From: Paraburkholderia sprentiae WSM5005 | GTDB taxonomy: Bacteria; Pseudomonadota; Gammaproteobacteria; Burkholderiales; Burkholderiaceae | Length of the DNA stretch: 64,000 bases | Reading direction: 5' to 3' | Assembly (NCBI RefSeq): GCF_001865575.2 | Contig: NZ_CP017561.2 | Coordinates: 1,736,001 to 1,800,000, forward strand | In this document: positions 27,660 to 36,062 of the stretch, piece after piece | How positions within the stretch are numbered: position 1 is the first letter of the stretch | How the letters are laid out: each line of letters begins with the position of its first letter | Translations under genes and position numbers: made by a program | The notes under the pieces: model-generated | The model's input: only the letters and a program-made list of their open reading frames with translations | The model's database searches: none | Told to the model about the DNA's origin: nothing

Positions 27660-28886
27660 TTAACGTGATAAGGACTGGAGTGGCGTGGCCGGATCGGCCA
27701 ATTTCTCTCGATCGACGATCACGCGATTGGTGATCATCTGACGGGCGTATCTCATATCCCGCCCGTTATTGATGCAGATCGCTCCAATAATTCTTCGGTC
27801 CGCGAGCGCGAGCACAGTGAACTTGCCGTCTTCCGGTTTTCCGCGCCAGACAAAATCGTTCCAGTCGCCCGGATTGCCGGCCGTTTGGATATTCAGGTGG
27901 TATTGATCACTCCACAGCCATGCAACTTCGGCATATGCCTCGGGCTCGCCCGTGATTGCCTTCGCCACAGCGATCGCCTGATTCTGTGCGTTTTGCCACG
28001 ACTCGAGCCGGATATGACGATCAAGCAGCGGATTGAAGTGCCGGGTGACGTCGCCTGCAGCGTAAATATCCGGGTGGCTGGTGCGACCGTATTCATCGAC
28101 CACGATACCGTCTTGAACTACGAGCCCACAGATTTCGGCAATTTCCGTATTGGGAATTGCGCCGACGCCCATAACCACGCAATCGACGTCCAGAAAATCA
28201 TCGGCGTCGAGCAGTACTCGCACTCCGGATTCAGACTGTTCAAAGCCACGCAAGCGTGCGTTGGTCACGATAGCGACGCCGTTTTCCTTATGAACGTCAG
28301 CCAGGAACGTCGCGACGGATTCCGGAAGCGAACGTTCCATCAGACGGGGTGCAGCTTCCAGAACGGTGACGGCGACACTCATTGCCCGGGCTGAGGCCGC
28401 AACTTCCAGTCCAATGAAACCGCCTCCAACGACCGCAATGCTTTTAGCCGTGCGCATCTGTTCGGATAGGCGTAGGGCGTCGTCGATGGTGCGCAGGACG
28501 TGAATCCGATCATTGTTTGTGCCCGGAAGCGTCAGCATGCGGGGCCGCGCACCCGTGGCTAGAACGAGTTTGTCGTAACTGATCTGGCTTCGGTCCGACA
28601 AAGTCAGCACCCGACGTTCGGCGTCAATCGCGGTTACCCGGATATCGAGGCGGACTTCAATTTCTTTTTCATTGAAAACGGAAATCGGCTGAATCCACGT
28701 CTTTTCGACGGCTGTGCGGCCTTGGAGAACGTCTTTCGACAGGGGTGGTCGCTCGTAGGGCGGATGCGGTTCATCGCCGATCAGCGTTATCGCGCCATGA
28801 AATCCATTATTGCGCAATGCCATTGCAACGCCGGCGCCCGCCTGGCCTGCACCCACTACGACGACGTGTGATTTCGAATTACTCAT
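27660..28886 (-). CDS. FAD-dependent NAD(P)H:ferredoxin reductase
   Basis: 408 residues with two dinucleotide-binding motifs: VVVVGAGQAGAGVAMALRN for FAD at residue 9 and IAVVGGGFIGLEVAASAR for NAD(P)H near residue 150, plus the C-terminal FAD contact DIYAAGDVTRHFNP. It is the glutathione-reductase-like type (as in BphA4), not the iron-sulphur flavoprotein type of the nag operon. It starts the base after the MarR stop and passes electrons to the Rieske ferredoxin. Confidence 0.92.
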   Translation of the reverse strand: MSNSKSHVVVVGAGQAGAGVAMALRNNGFHGAITLIGDEPHPPYERPPLSKDVLQGRTAVEKTWIQPISVFNEKEIEVRLDIRVTAIDAERRVLTLSDRSQISYDKLVLATGARPRMLTLPGTNNDRIHVLRTIDDALRLSEQMRTAKSIAVVGGGFIGLEVAASARAMSVAVTVLEAAPRLMERSLPESVATFLADVHKENGVAIVTNARLRGFEQSESGVRVLLDADDFLDVDCVVMGVGAIPNTEIAEICGLVVQDGIVVDEYGRTSHPDIYAAGDVTRHFNPLLDRHIRLESWQNAQNQAIAVAKAITGEPEAYAEVAWLWSDQYHLNIQTAGNPGDWNDFVWRGKPEDGKFTVLALADRRIIGAICINNGRDMRYARQMITNRVIVDREKLADPATPLQSLSR

Positions 28887-29378
28887 TCAAGGCCCTGTTT
28901 TCAGATACAGTTGCTTCGCTTCAATCGCAAGATCCCGAACAGCGAGGCTTCCGGTAGCTGAATGTGCGAGTACGAGCTTCATCATCATCCGCATGAATTC
29001 CTGACGTTCATTCGGCGTCAGCGGGGCCAGCAGGCATGCCTGGGAGGCATCTGCTCCTTCAATCAATTGGCCGATCCGCTCACGACCAGCCTCCGTAATG
29101 GAAATACTGCTGACTCGCCGATCCTCGGCATTGGCCTCTTTCGTTACAAGGCCTTCCGATTTAAGACGCTCGATCACACGCATAATGCTGGTGCGATCTA
29201 CGTCAGTTGCCTGTGATAGCGAGATTTGATCGATACCGGGCCTATCAGCGATAATCTGAAGCGCACCCAACTGGATCGACGTCATGTTGTGGGGCTTCGT
29301 CTCCTCTGCAAACAGACGCACCGCGACTTGCTGAAGTCGGCGAATGAGTGCCCCAGGCTTTGTGAACGGGTTGAACAT
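28887..29378 (-). CDS. MarR-family regulator, copy 1
   Basis: 163 residues from MFNPFTKPGALIRRL. The frame extends 98 codons upstream, but that part lies antisense in the gentisate dioxygenase; the start is fixed by the paralogue at 32084, which begins the same way. The winged helix is clear (QISLSQATDVDRTSIMRVIERL, EDRRVSSISITEAGRERIGQL). MarR proteins repress catabolic operons until an aromatic ligand binds. It lies between the dioxygenase and reductase genes, so it would be autoregulated with the operon. Confidence 0.9.
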   Translation of the reverse strand: MFNPFTKPGALIRRLQQVAVRLFAEETKPHNMTSIQLGALQIIADRPGIDQISLSQATDVDRTSIMRVIERLKSEGLVTKEANAEDRRVSSISITEAGRERIGQLIEGADASQACLLAPLTPNERQEFMRMMMKLVLAHSATGSLAVRDLAIEAKQLYLKTGP

Positions 29379-29430
29379 AGAAGAGATAAGCCGGTATGCC
29401 CTGGCGCTGGCGCTCGGGCGGGGCCGCGAT

Positions 29431-30456
29431 CTAATCCTTGAAGGATTCCTTAAGAAGACCGAGTTTCCGATAGATTTCACGGTCGGTGACCATGAAAATC
29501 TGTGCGCCCTCGCCTGAGGTGTGGGTGACCCACGTGTTTTGCGGGATCGTGAAAACGTCTTTCTCGCCCCACTTGATTTGACGGTCACCAATCTGGCTAA
29601 CGCCTTGGCCAGCGACCACACAGCACACCGTGTTCGCCGTCGTCCTGAATTCCCGCGTCGCCAGGCCCGCAATCAGACCCGTGAGATAGCAATCGAGCGT
29701 CGCCATCACGGCCTGGCCATTGAGCGGATTGACGTAACGAACTCGGCGAGAGCCGTCCTCTCCTATCGGAGCCGCGTAGAGGGCCGTCACTGCATCTTTC
29801 CACGCATAACGGAAGACCGGCGAATATGGACGCTCCGTGGCATCCAAGTCGGGCACGATGCCGGCCACGGCGAACGACGAGTCCACGACTTGCGGAGTCT
29901 GATCGACGATCGGGCCTGGCTGAAATTCATCAGTGCCCAAGTACAACTGGAGGTCCACGTCCAGGACGTCCATCCAGATCGTTGCGCCTTGACCATTATG
30001 GTGATGCGAGTGCCACGTCCATGCCGGCGTCAACACCAGGTCGCCTGGTTCCATCGGACAGTCCTTGCCGTCGACGATAGTGGATGCGCCGTGGCCTTCC
30101 ATCACGAACCGCAGGGCATTCATCGAATGGCGATGCGGGCGAGCTATTTCACCGGCCAGAAGCGTTTGCAGCGTTGCACTAATGGTGCCGGTCGTTGCTT
30201 CGTCTTCGGGCGTTTTGGAGAACGGATTGACCATCGAGAGGACGCGTCGCTCGACAACCTTCGGCGACGAAATCTGCGCTGTCTCAGTCAGGATCGGTCG
30301 AGTTGCACTCCACGGCCAGATGTGAGCCTGCTCGCGCTGAACATCCAGCTTGTGTGCCGTGGGGCTTTCCCACAACGGGACGAGATCCGTATCGACCATC
30401 TTTTCCCGCAGCGAAGCAGGGATCATGTTCGTCTCTGAACTAGAGCTAACTCTCAT
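29431..30456 (-). CDS. Gentisate 1,2-dioxygenase-like cupin enzyme
   Basis: 341 residues from the ATG at 30456, which has an AGGAGA site 6 bases before it. Two cupin domains: the N-terminal one has the Fe(II) ligands in ARPHRHSMNALRFVMEGHG with AWTWHSHHHNG; the C-terminal one has TVCCVVAGQGVSQIGDRQIK and NTWVTHTSG. Gentisate dioxygenases cut the ring of 2,5-dihydroxybenzoate to maleylpyruvate. First gene of the cluster A operon, 52 bases before marR. A relative such as 1-hydroxy-2-naphthoate or 5-substituted salicylate dioxygenase cannot be excluded, as they share the fold. Confidence 0.85.
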   Translation of the reverse strand: MRVSSSSETNMIPASLREKMVDTDLVPLWESPTAHKLDVQREQAHIWPWSATRPILTETAQISSPKVVERRVLSMVNPFSKTPEDEATTGTISATLQTLLAGEIARPHRHSMNALRFVMEGHGASTIVDGKDCPMEPGDLVLTPAWTWHSHHHNGQGATIWMDVLDVDLQLYLGTDEFQPGPIVDQTPQVVDSSFAVAGIVPDLDATERPYSPVFRYAWKDAVTALYAAPIGEDGSRRVRYVNPLNGQAVMATLDCYLTGLIAGLATREFRTTANTVCCVVAGQGVSQIGDRQIKWGEKDVFTIPQNTWVTHTSGEGAQIFMVTDREIYRKLGLLKESFKD

Positions 30457-30491
30457 CGGGTCTCCTGATAATTTGTCTACCGCGGAATTAA

Positions 30492-30527
30492 TCAGCATGC
30501 TGACAGATGCTAGATATTCGTCAGCAT
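30492..30527. promoter_or_regulatory. Operator-like palindrome upstream of cluster A
   Basis: A perfect 12-bp palindrome tcagcatgctga (30492-30503) followed 17 bases later by another half-site tcagcat (30521-30527). It lies 36-71 bases upstream of the first start of the operon. This is a natural place for the MarR protein to bind, though no binding data exist. Confidence 0.5.
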
Positions 30528-31156
30528 AGTGTCAATCTTGATGATCATCAGGAAAACCCGATCGGTGCTAACCCCGGTGCGCCCGAGCCTGTGCGTCAAG
30601 CCGGCCCACTGCAAACGGCCGGCATGGCGGCTCCCGACTCGCGCTGCGGTGAAGCAAGCCTCGGAATGCAGCGTATGCATGCATTCGCAAAGGCGTAAGC
30701 CATTCAATTCGCCGGTGAATCGATCGCTAACGCGCCACCGTTTTGAAGCACGCGCGTCTTCTCGAACACCTCGAACGAGCGGTGGTCGTGCGTCGTAGAG
30801 ACGGGCAAAATGATGCTCTATAGCGCGATCGGCGAATGCTCGTATCGCCCAGCGGTGCCCCGGGGCGCCGAGGCGCAGTACGGCCGAGATCAGGAACGAG
30901 GCTTCGGACTCCGCGCTGCGGCGCGTGCTAGCGATGCGCTCTCCGGAACGTATGCATGACGCCAACCGGGACCGTGAAATGACTGCGAGCGTGTGAACCG
31001 ACTCGTGCCATAATCTGTCCGCACAACATGTGCGAGAAGTTGCTACTCAAGCCGTTCGACTTGCGGCGAGAATCCAGCCGCGCGTGCGTCACCCGTTGAC
31101 AAGCTCATTCAGCAGGTAGTTCTTTGCTAATAGCAGCGCATACTCACCACGCTGGT
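30528..31156. other. Gene-poor stretch upstream of cluster A
   Basis: Roughly 630 bases. A minus-strand frame of 151 codons (to 30965) and shorter plus-strand frames are open, but none has a recognisable domain or clear ribosome site. The stretch contains the promoter of cluster A at its left end. The rest is probably decayed DNA. Confidence 0.4.
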
Positions 31157-31177
31157 CCGCCATTCGGCGGCCTTTTT
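31157..31177 (+). terminator. Weak intrinsic terminator
   Basis: Stem ccgcc / ggcgg with an attc loop followed by cctttttc on the plus strand. It ends no visible intact gene, which suggests that a gene once lay upstream. It lies 66 bases before the start of the next gene. Confidence 0.4.
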
Positions 31178-31243
31178 CGTTGGACGGGCTGTTTTTTTCG
31201 CCCGCAACTTTTCTCGCCTCAGCGACAGGACACCGACGAAGGA

Positions 31244-31768
31244 ATGAACACGATGAGTGATGCCAACGCGGCGACTCACAGCGCCGATCGACTGCAGTTC
31301 GATGCGTGGCCACCAGCGCTGCTGGACTGGTTCGACGGCCGTGCACTACTAGCCCGGACAGGCTTCGCGGCGTCGCTCGTCACATGCCACGAGGATGGGC
31401 GTTTCGGGACGTCGCTGCTTGGCATCGGTGAGCTGTACGCGTCAGGTCCCCGTTCGTTGCGCTTCGCGCTGTGGGCGCAAGCGAGAGCGGCACGCGCGCT
31501 CGCCGCAGGCGGACGCGCGGCGCTGACCTTCGTATTCGACGGTGCGTTTTTTCAGGTGCAGCTCGATGCAATGCCGATCGAGTCGACTGGAGCGCAGGGC
31601 GTCGGGCTCGCCTGCTTCGAGGCGGTGGTCGCGTCGGGTGAGGCGCAGCGCGTGCCTTACGCGCAGCTCGACGCTGGCATCACGTTCACGCTCGATGAGC
31701 GGGATCGTGAGATGACCTTAGAACGCTGGAATCAGCAGATCGAATGGTTGAAGGCAGTTGGGCGGTGA
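31244..31768 (+). CDS. Conserved-looking hypothetical protein, possible split-barrel FMN protein
   Basis: 174 residues from the ATG at 31244, which follows a GAAGGA site; a second ATG at 31253 is also possible. High GC codon use like the core genome. Sequence such as WPPALLDWFDGRALLARTGF, GRFGTSLLGIGELYASGPRS and RAALTFVFDGAFFQVQLDAM has the pattern of a pyridoxamine-oxidase-like split barrel, but I cannot assign it firmly. It stands alone between the cluster A promoter region and the second marR. Confidence 0.6.
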   Translation: MNTMSDANAATHSADRLQFDAWPPALLDWFDGRALLARTGFAASLVTCHEDGRFGTSLLGIGELYASGPRSLRFALWAQARAARALAAGGRAALTFVFDGAFFQVQLDAMPIESTGAQGVGLACFEAVVASGEAQRVPYAQLDAGITFTLDERDREMTLERWNQQIEWLKAVGR

Positions 31769-32083
31769 GTAGGCGCCACGCCGCGCCTTCGAGCCGAACT
31801 GACAAAACCGTGTGGGCTGTGTTGTCAGTTGCCGCGGCGTCATCCAAAGGACGACGTCGCGATTAAATCGACTGAAAAAAAATTTTGACGTTATCGTAAA
31901 ATACGAGGGGTTCGCATTCCGCGCGCAAGGGCGATGCCTCGATTTTCATGCTTACTGGTCGCGAAGTATTCCGAAAGTGGGAGCTGGTCAAGGCAGCATA
32001 CTTGGTCTGACTGCTGACAGTGCCATTGAAAATGACGTCGGCGTCGCTCCCTTGAAATCATTCATCAGCCATTTAAATTGTCT
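31769..32083. promoter_or_regulatory. Leader region of the second marR gene
   Basis: 315 bases without a gene. It holds an 8-bp inverted repeat aactgaca / tgtcagtt (31797-31830, 18-nt loop) and an AT-rich stretch near 31870-31910. It should contain the marR promoter. Confidence 0.35.
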
Positions 32084-32566
32084 ATGTTCAACCCCTATAC
32101 AAAGCCTGGAGCACTCATTCGCCGACTTCAGCAGGTGGCGGTGCGTCTGTTTGCAGAAGAGACAAAATGCTACAACATGACGTCGATTCAATTCGGCGCT
32201 CTTCAGGTGATCGCGGATAGGCCCGGCATCGACCAAATATCCTTATGTCAGGCAACCGATATAGACCGTACAAGCATCATGCGTGTGCTAGAGCGTCTCA
32301 AGTCTGAAGACCTGATAACGAAGGAAGCAAGCACTGAAGATCGCCGAGTCAGTAGTATTTCCATTACAGAAGCGGGTCGAGAACGCATTGATAGTCTGGT
32401 AGCGCGGGCCGAGGCGTCTCAAGTTCGCTTGTTGGCTCCGTTGACATCAGGTGAACGTCAAGAGTTTATGCGGATAATGATCAAACTGGTGCTTGCGCAC
32501 TCAACCCAGGAAAGCCCAGCTATTCGTGAGCTCGTGAATGATGCCCGGAAACGAATGCGTTTGTAA
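32084..32566 (+). CDS. MarR-family regulator, copy 2
   Basis: 160 residues beginning MFNPYTKPGALIRRLQQVAV. Almost every residue of the DNA-binding part equals copy 1 at 28887 (for example QATDIDRTSIMRVLERLKSE against QATDVDRTSIMRVIERLKSE), while the C-terminal tails differ (NDARKRMRL against EAKQLYLKTGP). A TTG at 32078 could add two residues. It stands alone in its transcription unit, opposite to cluster A. Two regulators with the same recognition helix could compete for the same operators. Confidence 0.9.
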   Translation: MFNPYTKPGALIRRLQQVAVRLFAEETKCYNMTSIQFGALQVIADRPGIDQISLCQATDIDRTSIMRVLERLKSEDLITKEASTEDRRVSSISITEAGRERIDSLVARAEASQVRLLAPLTSGERQEFMRIMIKLVLAHSTQESPAIRELVNDARKRMRL

Positions 32567-32925
32567 ACCGGAACATGAATGAGTAGGAAAGGCGCATATC
32601 ACTGTCGGTGTGTTGACCGTAGCCATCGAGATACTTCTATTATTCAGCAATGAACCCATAGCATACATGCTACCGGCCGGCATCGAAGTAGATATGTGAA
32701 CCTAGTTCACCGCAGTTAGTATTGCTCCATAAACCAGAGACGGTTAAATTATGCTCTCTTCTGGTTCTTCACCTTCGTGTGTGCTTTTCAGTGCCGATCG
32801 CGCGAGGTTCCCCATGCCGGGCTCTCTTTTCTGGACGCTCGCCGCATCTCGAAGCCGGCCACACTGCCCGTGCGGATTCCTTACTGGGCGTTCGCTCTCG
32901 ATGTGCACAGCGTTGGAGTTGCAAC

Positions 32926-33846
32926 ATGAACCTACGTCAGTTGAACTACCTCATCAGAGTCGTTGAAGCGGGCAACATCACTCGCGCGGCGGAACTGTTG
33001 CATGTCGCCCAGCCCGCGCTCGGCATGCAGATACGGCAGCTCGAAACGGAATTGGGTGTGGAGTTGCTGATACGGCATTCGCGGGGCGTCGCAGCTTCCG
33101 AGGCCGGCCGGCTGCTTGTCGAGCGCGCGCGAGAGATCCTGGGGTTGGTGGAGTCGGCACGATACGATGTGGCGGCGCTGGCTGGCAAAACCCGCGAGTA
33201 CCTCAGTGTAGGCCTGACCCCGAGCGTGATGTCGGTGATGAGCCCTGACCTGATTGTCAAAGCAAAGGAGTGTATCCCGGACCTGTCGGTCAGCTTCACC
33301 GAAAACCTGAGCTATGCGCTCGTCGACGCAGTGGAAAAAGGGGAACTCGACCTTGCCCTTGCTTTCGACGCCGACGAACGAACCGGATTGGACTACATTC
33401 ATCTGCTTTCTGAGGAACTGCTGTTCGTCGTCGCGCCTGACCAGGCTACCGCGGAAGGTCATATCTCCGCAGAGGATTTGCTTGGGTGGCCGCTTATCCT
33501 GACCGGTCCCCGGGACTCCGTACGCCGGACGCTGGAAATCGCCGCACAAGCGATCGGCATGACGCCGGACATCGTGTTTGAGGTGCAATCGGTGGCGGCC
33601 ATCAAACGCCTCGTCGCGCTCGGCCTCGGCGCCGCTATCTTGCCGCCGGCAGTCATACGGGAAGAACTTCAGCAAGGAAAGCTCGTCGCACGACACATCG
33701 TCGACCCGCCGCTGATGCGCAACCTCCATCTGGTCAAAGCTATTGCTCAACCGCAACGCCACCACGAGGCGGCGTTGGTGGCCTTGATGCGGAACATGCT
33801 AGCAAATACGTTGCAGGCGACGCCCGGGTTGTCCCACGTCGCCTGA
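32926..33846 (+). CDS. LysR-family transcriptional regulator
   Basis: 306 residues from the ATG at 32926, which follows a GGAG site; the frame is open 68 codons further upstream but that part is not LysR-like. The HTH covers about residues 3-60 (LNYLIRVVEAGNITRAAELL, then HVAQPALGMQIRQLETELG). It resembles the Nac/Cbl branch. The stop is only 8 bases from that of the convergent Pht5-like gene. It may regulate that gene, or something upstream now lost. Confidence 0.9.
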   Translation: MNLRQLNYLIRVVEAGNITRAAELLHVAQPALGMQIRQLETELGVELLIRHSRGVAASEAGRLLVERAREILGLVESARYDVAALAGKTREYLSVGLTPSVMSVMSPDLIVKAKECIPDLSVSFTENLSYALVDAVEKGELDLALAFDADERTGLDYIHLLSEELLFVVAPDQATAEGHISAEDLLGWPLILTGPRDSVRRTLEIAAQAIGMTPDIVFEVQSVAAIKRLVALGLGAAILPPAVIREELQQGKLVARHIVDPPLMRNLHLVKAIAQPQRHHEAALVALMRNMLANTLQATPGLSHVA

Positions 33847-33853
33847 CGAATCG

Positions 33854-34843
33854 TCAGATCTTGAAGGCTTCCAAGGTCTCTGGCGCGAAGAGGTCCTCAG
33901 GAGCATAGCGCTGCCTGGACAGACCACACTCGTGGTGGTAGCGCAGAAAGGTCTCCAGCGTATTGCGGTTATTCTCAAAGCCGTATGACCAGAAATCCGA
34001 GCCCATTTCCTGTTCCACCTGTTCAAGCGTTGCCATCAACCACGGATGCATCACCTTGAGCGCTGCGGTTTCTCGCAGGTTCTCGTATGCCGTCCGTTGG
34101 GCCTGTGCAAAAGCCTTGAAGAGCGACTGAGCAAGCCAACGGTTGGCTTCGTAGATTTCGCGGCGGATGACGATCGTATGCATGATGGGGAAAATACCCG
34201 TCTTGCGAAAGTAGTCGCGCTCGAGCTCGCCGTAGTCGGGAAACAACCGCTTGACGCGGTCCGGATGCGTCAGGAATGTAGACGGCGTCCGGGCGGTGTG
34301 CAGCGCGTCGATCTCACCTTCGAGCAGCATTCGCGAAAGGGTCTGAGTGCCGCCGATAGACTCAATCTTGATGTTAGGCGGCAGATCGAGCTTGATCTTT
34401 TCGGGGCGGCCTGGCTCTTCCTCGCCGCCAGTCACGTAGGTTACGCTGTCGACCGGAACGCCGTAATATTCGGCCAACGTGCCGCGAATCCACACCGGCG
34501 CGGTCATTTGAAATTCAGGCGTTCCGACGCGCTTGCCGATTAGATCTTTGGCTTCGCGGATATCAGCATTGGCGTTGACGTAAATGCACGAATGACGGAA
34601 ATATCGCGACGGAAAAACCGGAATGGCGACGAAGGGACGATCCTTGCCCAACGATACCGTGTACGATGACAGCGACATTTCAGCAACGTCGAATTCGCGA
34701 TGCCGCAACATGCGAAAGAACGTCTCTTCCACCGGCATATTCAGGTAGTTTAAATCCACGCCTTCTATTGCGACCGTGCCATCCATCAGAGGGCGGGTGC
34801 GGTCGTAATCCCAGCAGCCCAGCGTTAGTTTCAGCTTCGACAT
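33854..34843 (-). CDS. 4,5-dihydroxyphthalate decarboxylase-like protein (Pht5 family)
   Basis: 329 residues with a periplasmic-binding-protein type II fold used as an enzyme. The segments LTLGCWDYDRTRPLMDGTVA, FDVAEMSLSSYTVSLGKD and LMATLEQVEQEMGSDFW resemble Pht5, which turns 4,5-dihydroxyphthalate into protocatechuate. There is no signal peptide, which fits a cytoplasmic enzyme rather than a transport protein. It is alone: no phthalate dioxygenase or diol dehydrogenase is adjacent, though a Pht3-like oxygenase lies at 61949. The substrate may therefore differ. Confidence 0.75.
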   Translation of the reverse strand: MSKLKLTLGCWDYDRTRPLMDGTVAIEGVDLNYLNMPVEETFFRMLRHREFDVAEMSLSSYTVSLGKDRPFVAIPVFPSRYFRHSCIYVNANADIREAKDLIGKRVGTPEFQMTAPVWIRGTLAEYYGVPVDSVTYVTGGEEEPGRPEKIKLDLPPNIKIESIGGTQTLSRMLLEGEIDALHTARTPSTFLTHPDRVKRLFPDYGELERDYFRKTGIFPIMHTIVIRREIYEANRWLAQSLFKAFAQAQRTAYENLRETAALKVMHPWLMATLEQVEQEMGSDFWSYGFENNRNTLETFLRYHHECGLSRQRYAPEDLFAPETLEAFKI

Positions 34844-35518
34844 AGTGTCGCCATTGCTCCGTTCAAGGTTGACATCGATGCTCTTTCGTTGCGCATCGCA
34901 GGGTAGCGAAGTGCCTAGGCGGCGTCACTAGACCGTTTTCGGTGTTTTAGGCCCGGGCCCGGATGGTCTGTGGATCTCGACATGCGCAGCCTGCCCCTAC
35001 TCGTAGTGCGGCGCGAGGTATTTAATACCCCTGTCGGCGACGCCTCGGTCTATGAATCACGGCGCTTCAATGCACCGTATTAAAGCGGAAACGGGGCGGG
35101 ACGACCAATATCGTTTTGTTTCCGCTGCTACAACAATTCATTTTGGACTGGTCTCGATGTGAGGCACGATGGTGAACAGGAGGTCGCACCATGCAGCCTA
35201 AATCACTCAACGATTCGAGCGAACGCATCAGGGATGTTCGGCGCGATGGCATGGACATGGTCTTCACCAAGGTAGCGGACAATGCAACTGAGCGTGTCAA
35301 TCTTTCGCGGCGAACCTGCCGGCATTCCCTGGCATCGGCATTGACCAGGAACAACAATCGTCCCGCCACTTCGACCTTTGAACGGTCGAACCATCTGGCA
35401 GCTGCTCGTTGAGCTTGATCTGGCCGACGCATTCCAAGCGCCTTGCCGATCGATGCGCTGCCGTATTGCATGTCGCCTTACGTATGCCCCTATGAACTCG
35501 GTGTGCTAAATCGCGCGC
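34844..35518. other. Gene-free stretch
   Basis: About 675 bases. It must contain the promoter of the Pht5-like gene at its left end. Short frames on both strands (for example 35191-35412 plus) lack a domain, a ribosome site or suitable codon use, and I recognise nothing in them. Confidence 0.4.
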
Positions 35519-35728
35519 TTACCATTGGTCACGCGCGAGCGTGAACTTTACGCCCTGTTCGATTGCTCGCGCTTCACCTCGCGGCGTCTCCTGCAGTTCA
35601 GTTTCTTGATGGGCCACGCGCCGGTCGTAAAATTCCGGATCGAAACCACTGAAGTGATTTGCAAGGTCTTGACCGTAGTCATTTGAACCGGGATGTGTGT
35701 TGGACTGTGATTTAAAAGAATAGCTCAT
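35519..35728 (-). CDS. Small hypothetical protein
   Basis: 69 residues from an ATG at 35728 (MSYSFKSQSNTHPGSNDYGQ), polar, rich in Gln, Glu and His, with FDPEFYDRRVAHQETELQ. No signal, membrane segment or known motif. The start is not backed by a strong ribosome site. It may be a true small gene or the end of a lost one. Confidence 0.3.
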   Translation of the reverse strand: MSYSFKSQSNTHPGSNDYGQDLANHFSGFDPEFYDRRVAHQETELQETPRGEARAIEQGVKFTLARDQW

Positions 35729-36010
35729 ATCATTTACCGTAACTGAGTGCGCCCTCTTCGTCAGACACTTGAAGGAATGCCGCAATCGCCCCAGGTCGCC
35801 CCAAGTTCCGACGCTGCGCCGATATCGCCTGCGCAGACGCGGACAGGACTATGATCGGCTTGAATCCGAACTTCGTTATTGCACGATCAACAGCATGGCA
35901 AACAATGCACCCCGAATGTCGCTACAACTCGGCTGAATGACAAACCGATTAAGACGTAGCAACCTTTGTGTCGTTTGTTCGGGAATATCGCGAGATACTC
36001 ACACGAAAAA
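35729..36010 (-). pseudogene. MFS transporter fragment
   Basis: Minus-strand translation near 35815-35900 gives AVDRAITKFGFKPIIVLSAS. This matches the segment RAINRFGFKPLMIAATVLSG of the intact DHA2-type MFS at 41215. Nothing of the rest of a transporter is readable around it. It seems to be a leftover of a second copy of that gene. Confidence 0.45.
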
Positions 36011-36011
36011 G

Positions 36012-36037
36012 AGCTACGTTGCCGAAGCAGCGTAGCT
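36012..36037 (-). terminator. Intrinsic terminator of the DoxX-SnoaL operon
   Basis: A 10-bp stem (agctacgttg / cagcgtagct, one wobble pair) with a 6-nt loop. On the minus strand it is followed by CTTTTTCG. It lies 26 bases past the stop of the DoxX-like gene. Confidence 0.75.
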
Positions 36038-36062
36038 AAAACCCTCACTTCAAAATCCGAAT

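Noticed and set aside
30510..30965. 151-codon minus-strand frame upstream of cluster A
   Set aside because: No domain, no ribosome site, and mixed composition. It would also overlap the cluster A promoter.
35067..35471. 134-codon minus-strand frame
   Set aside because: No recognisable motif and unfavourable codon use; alternative frames on the plus strand are equally open.
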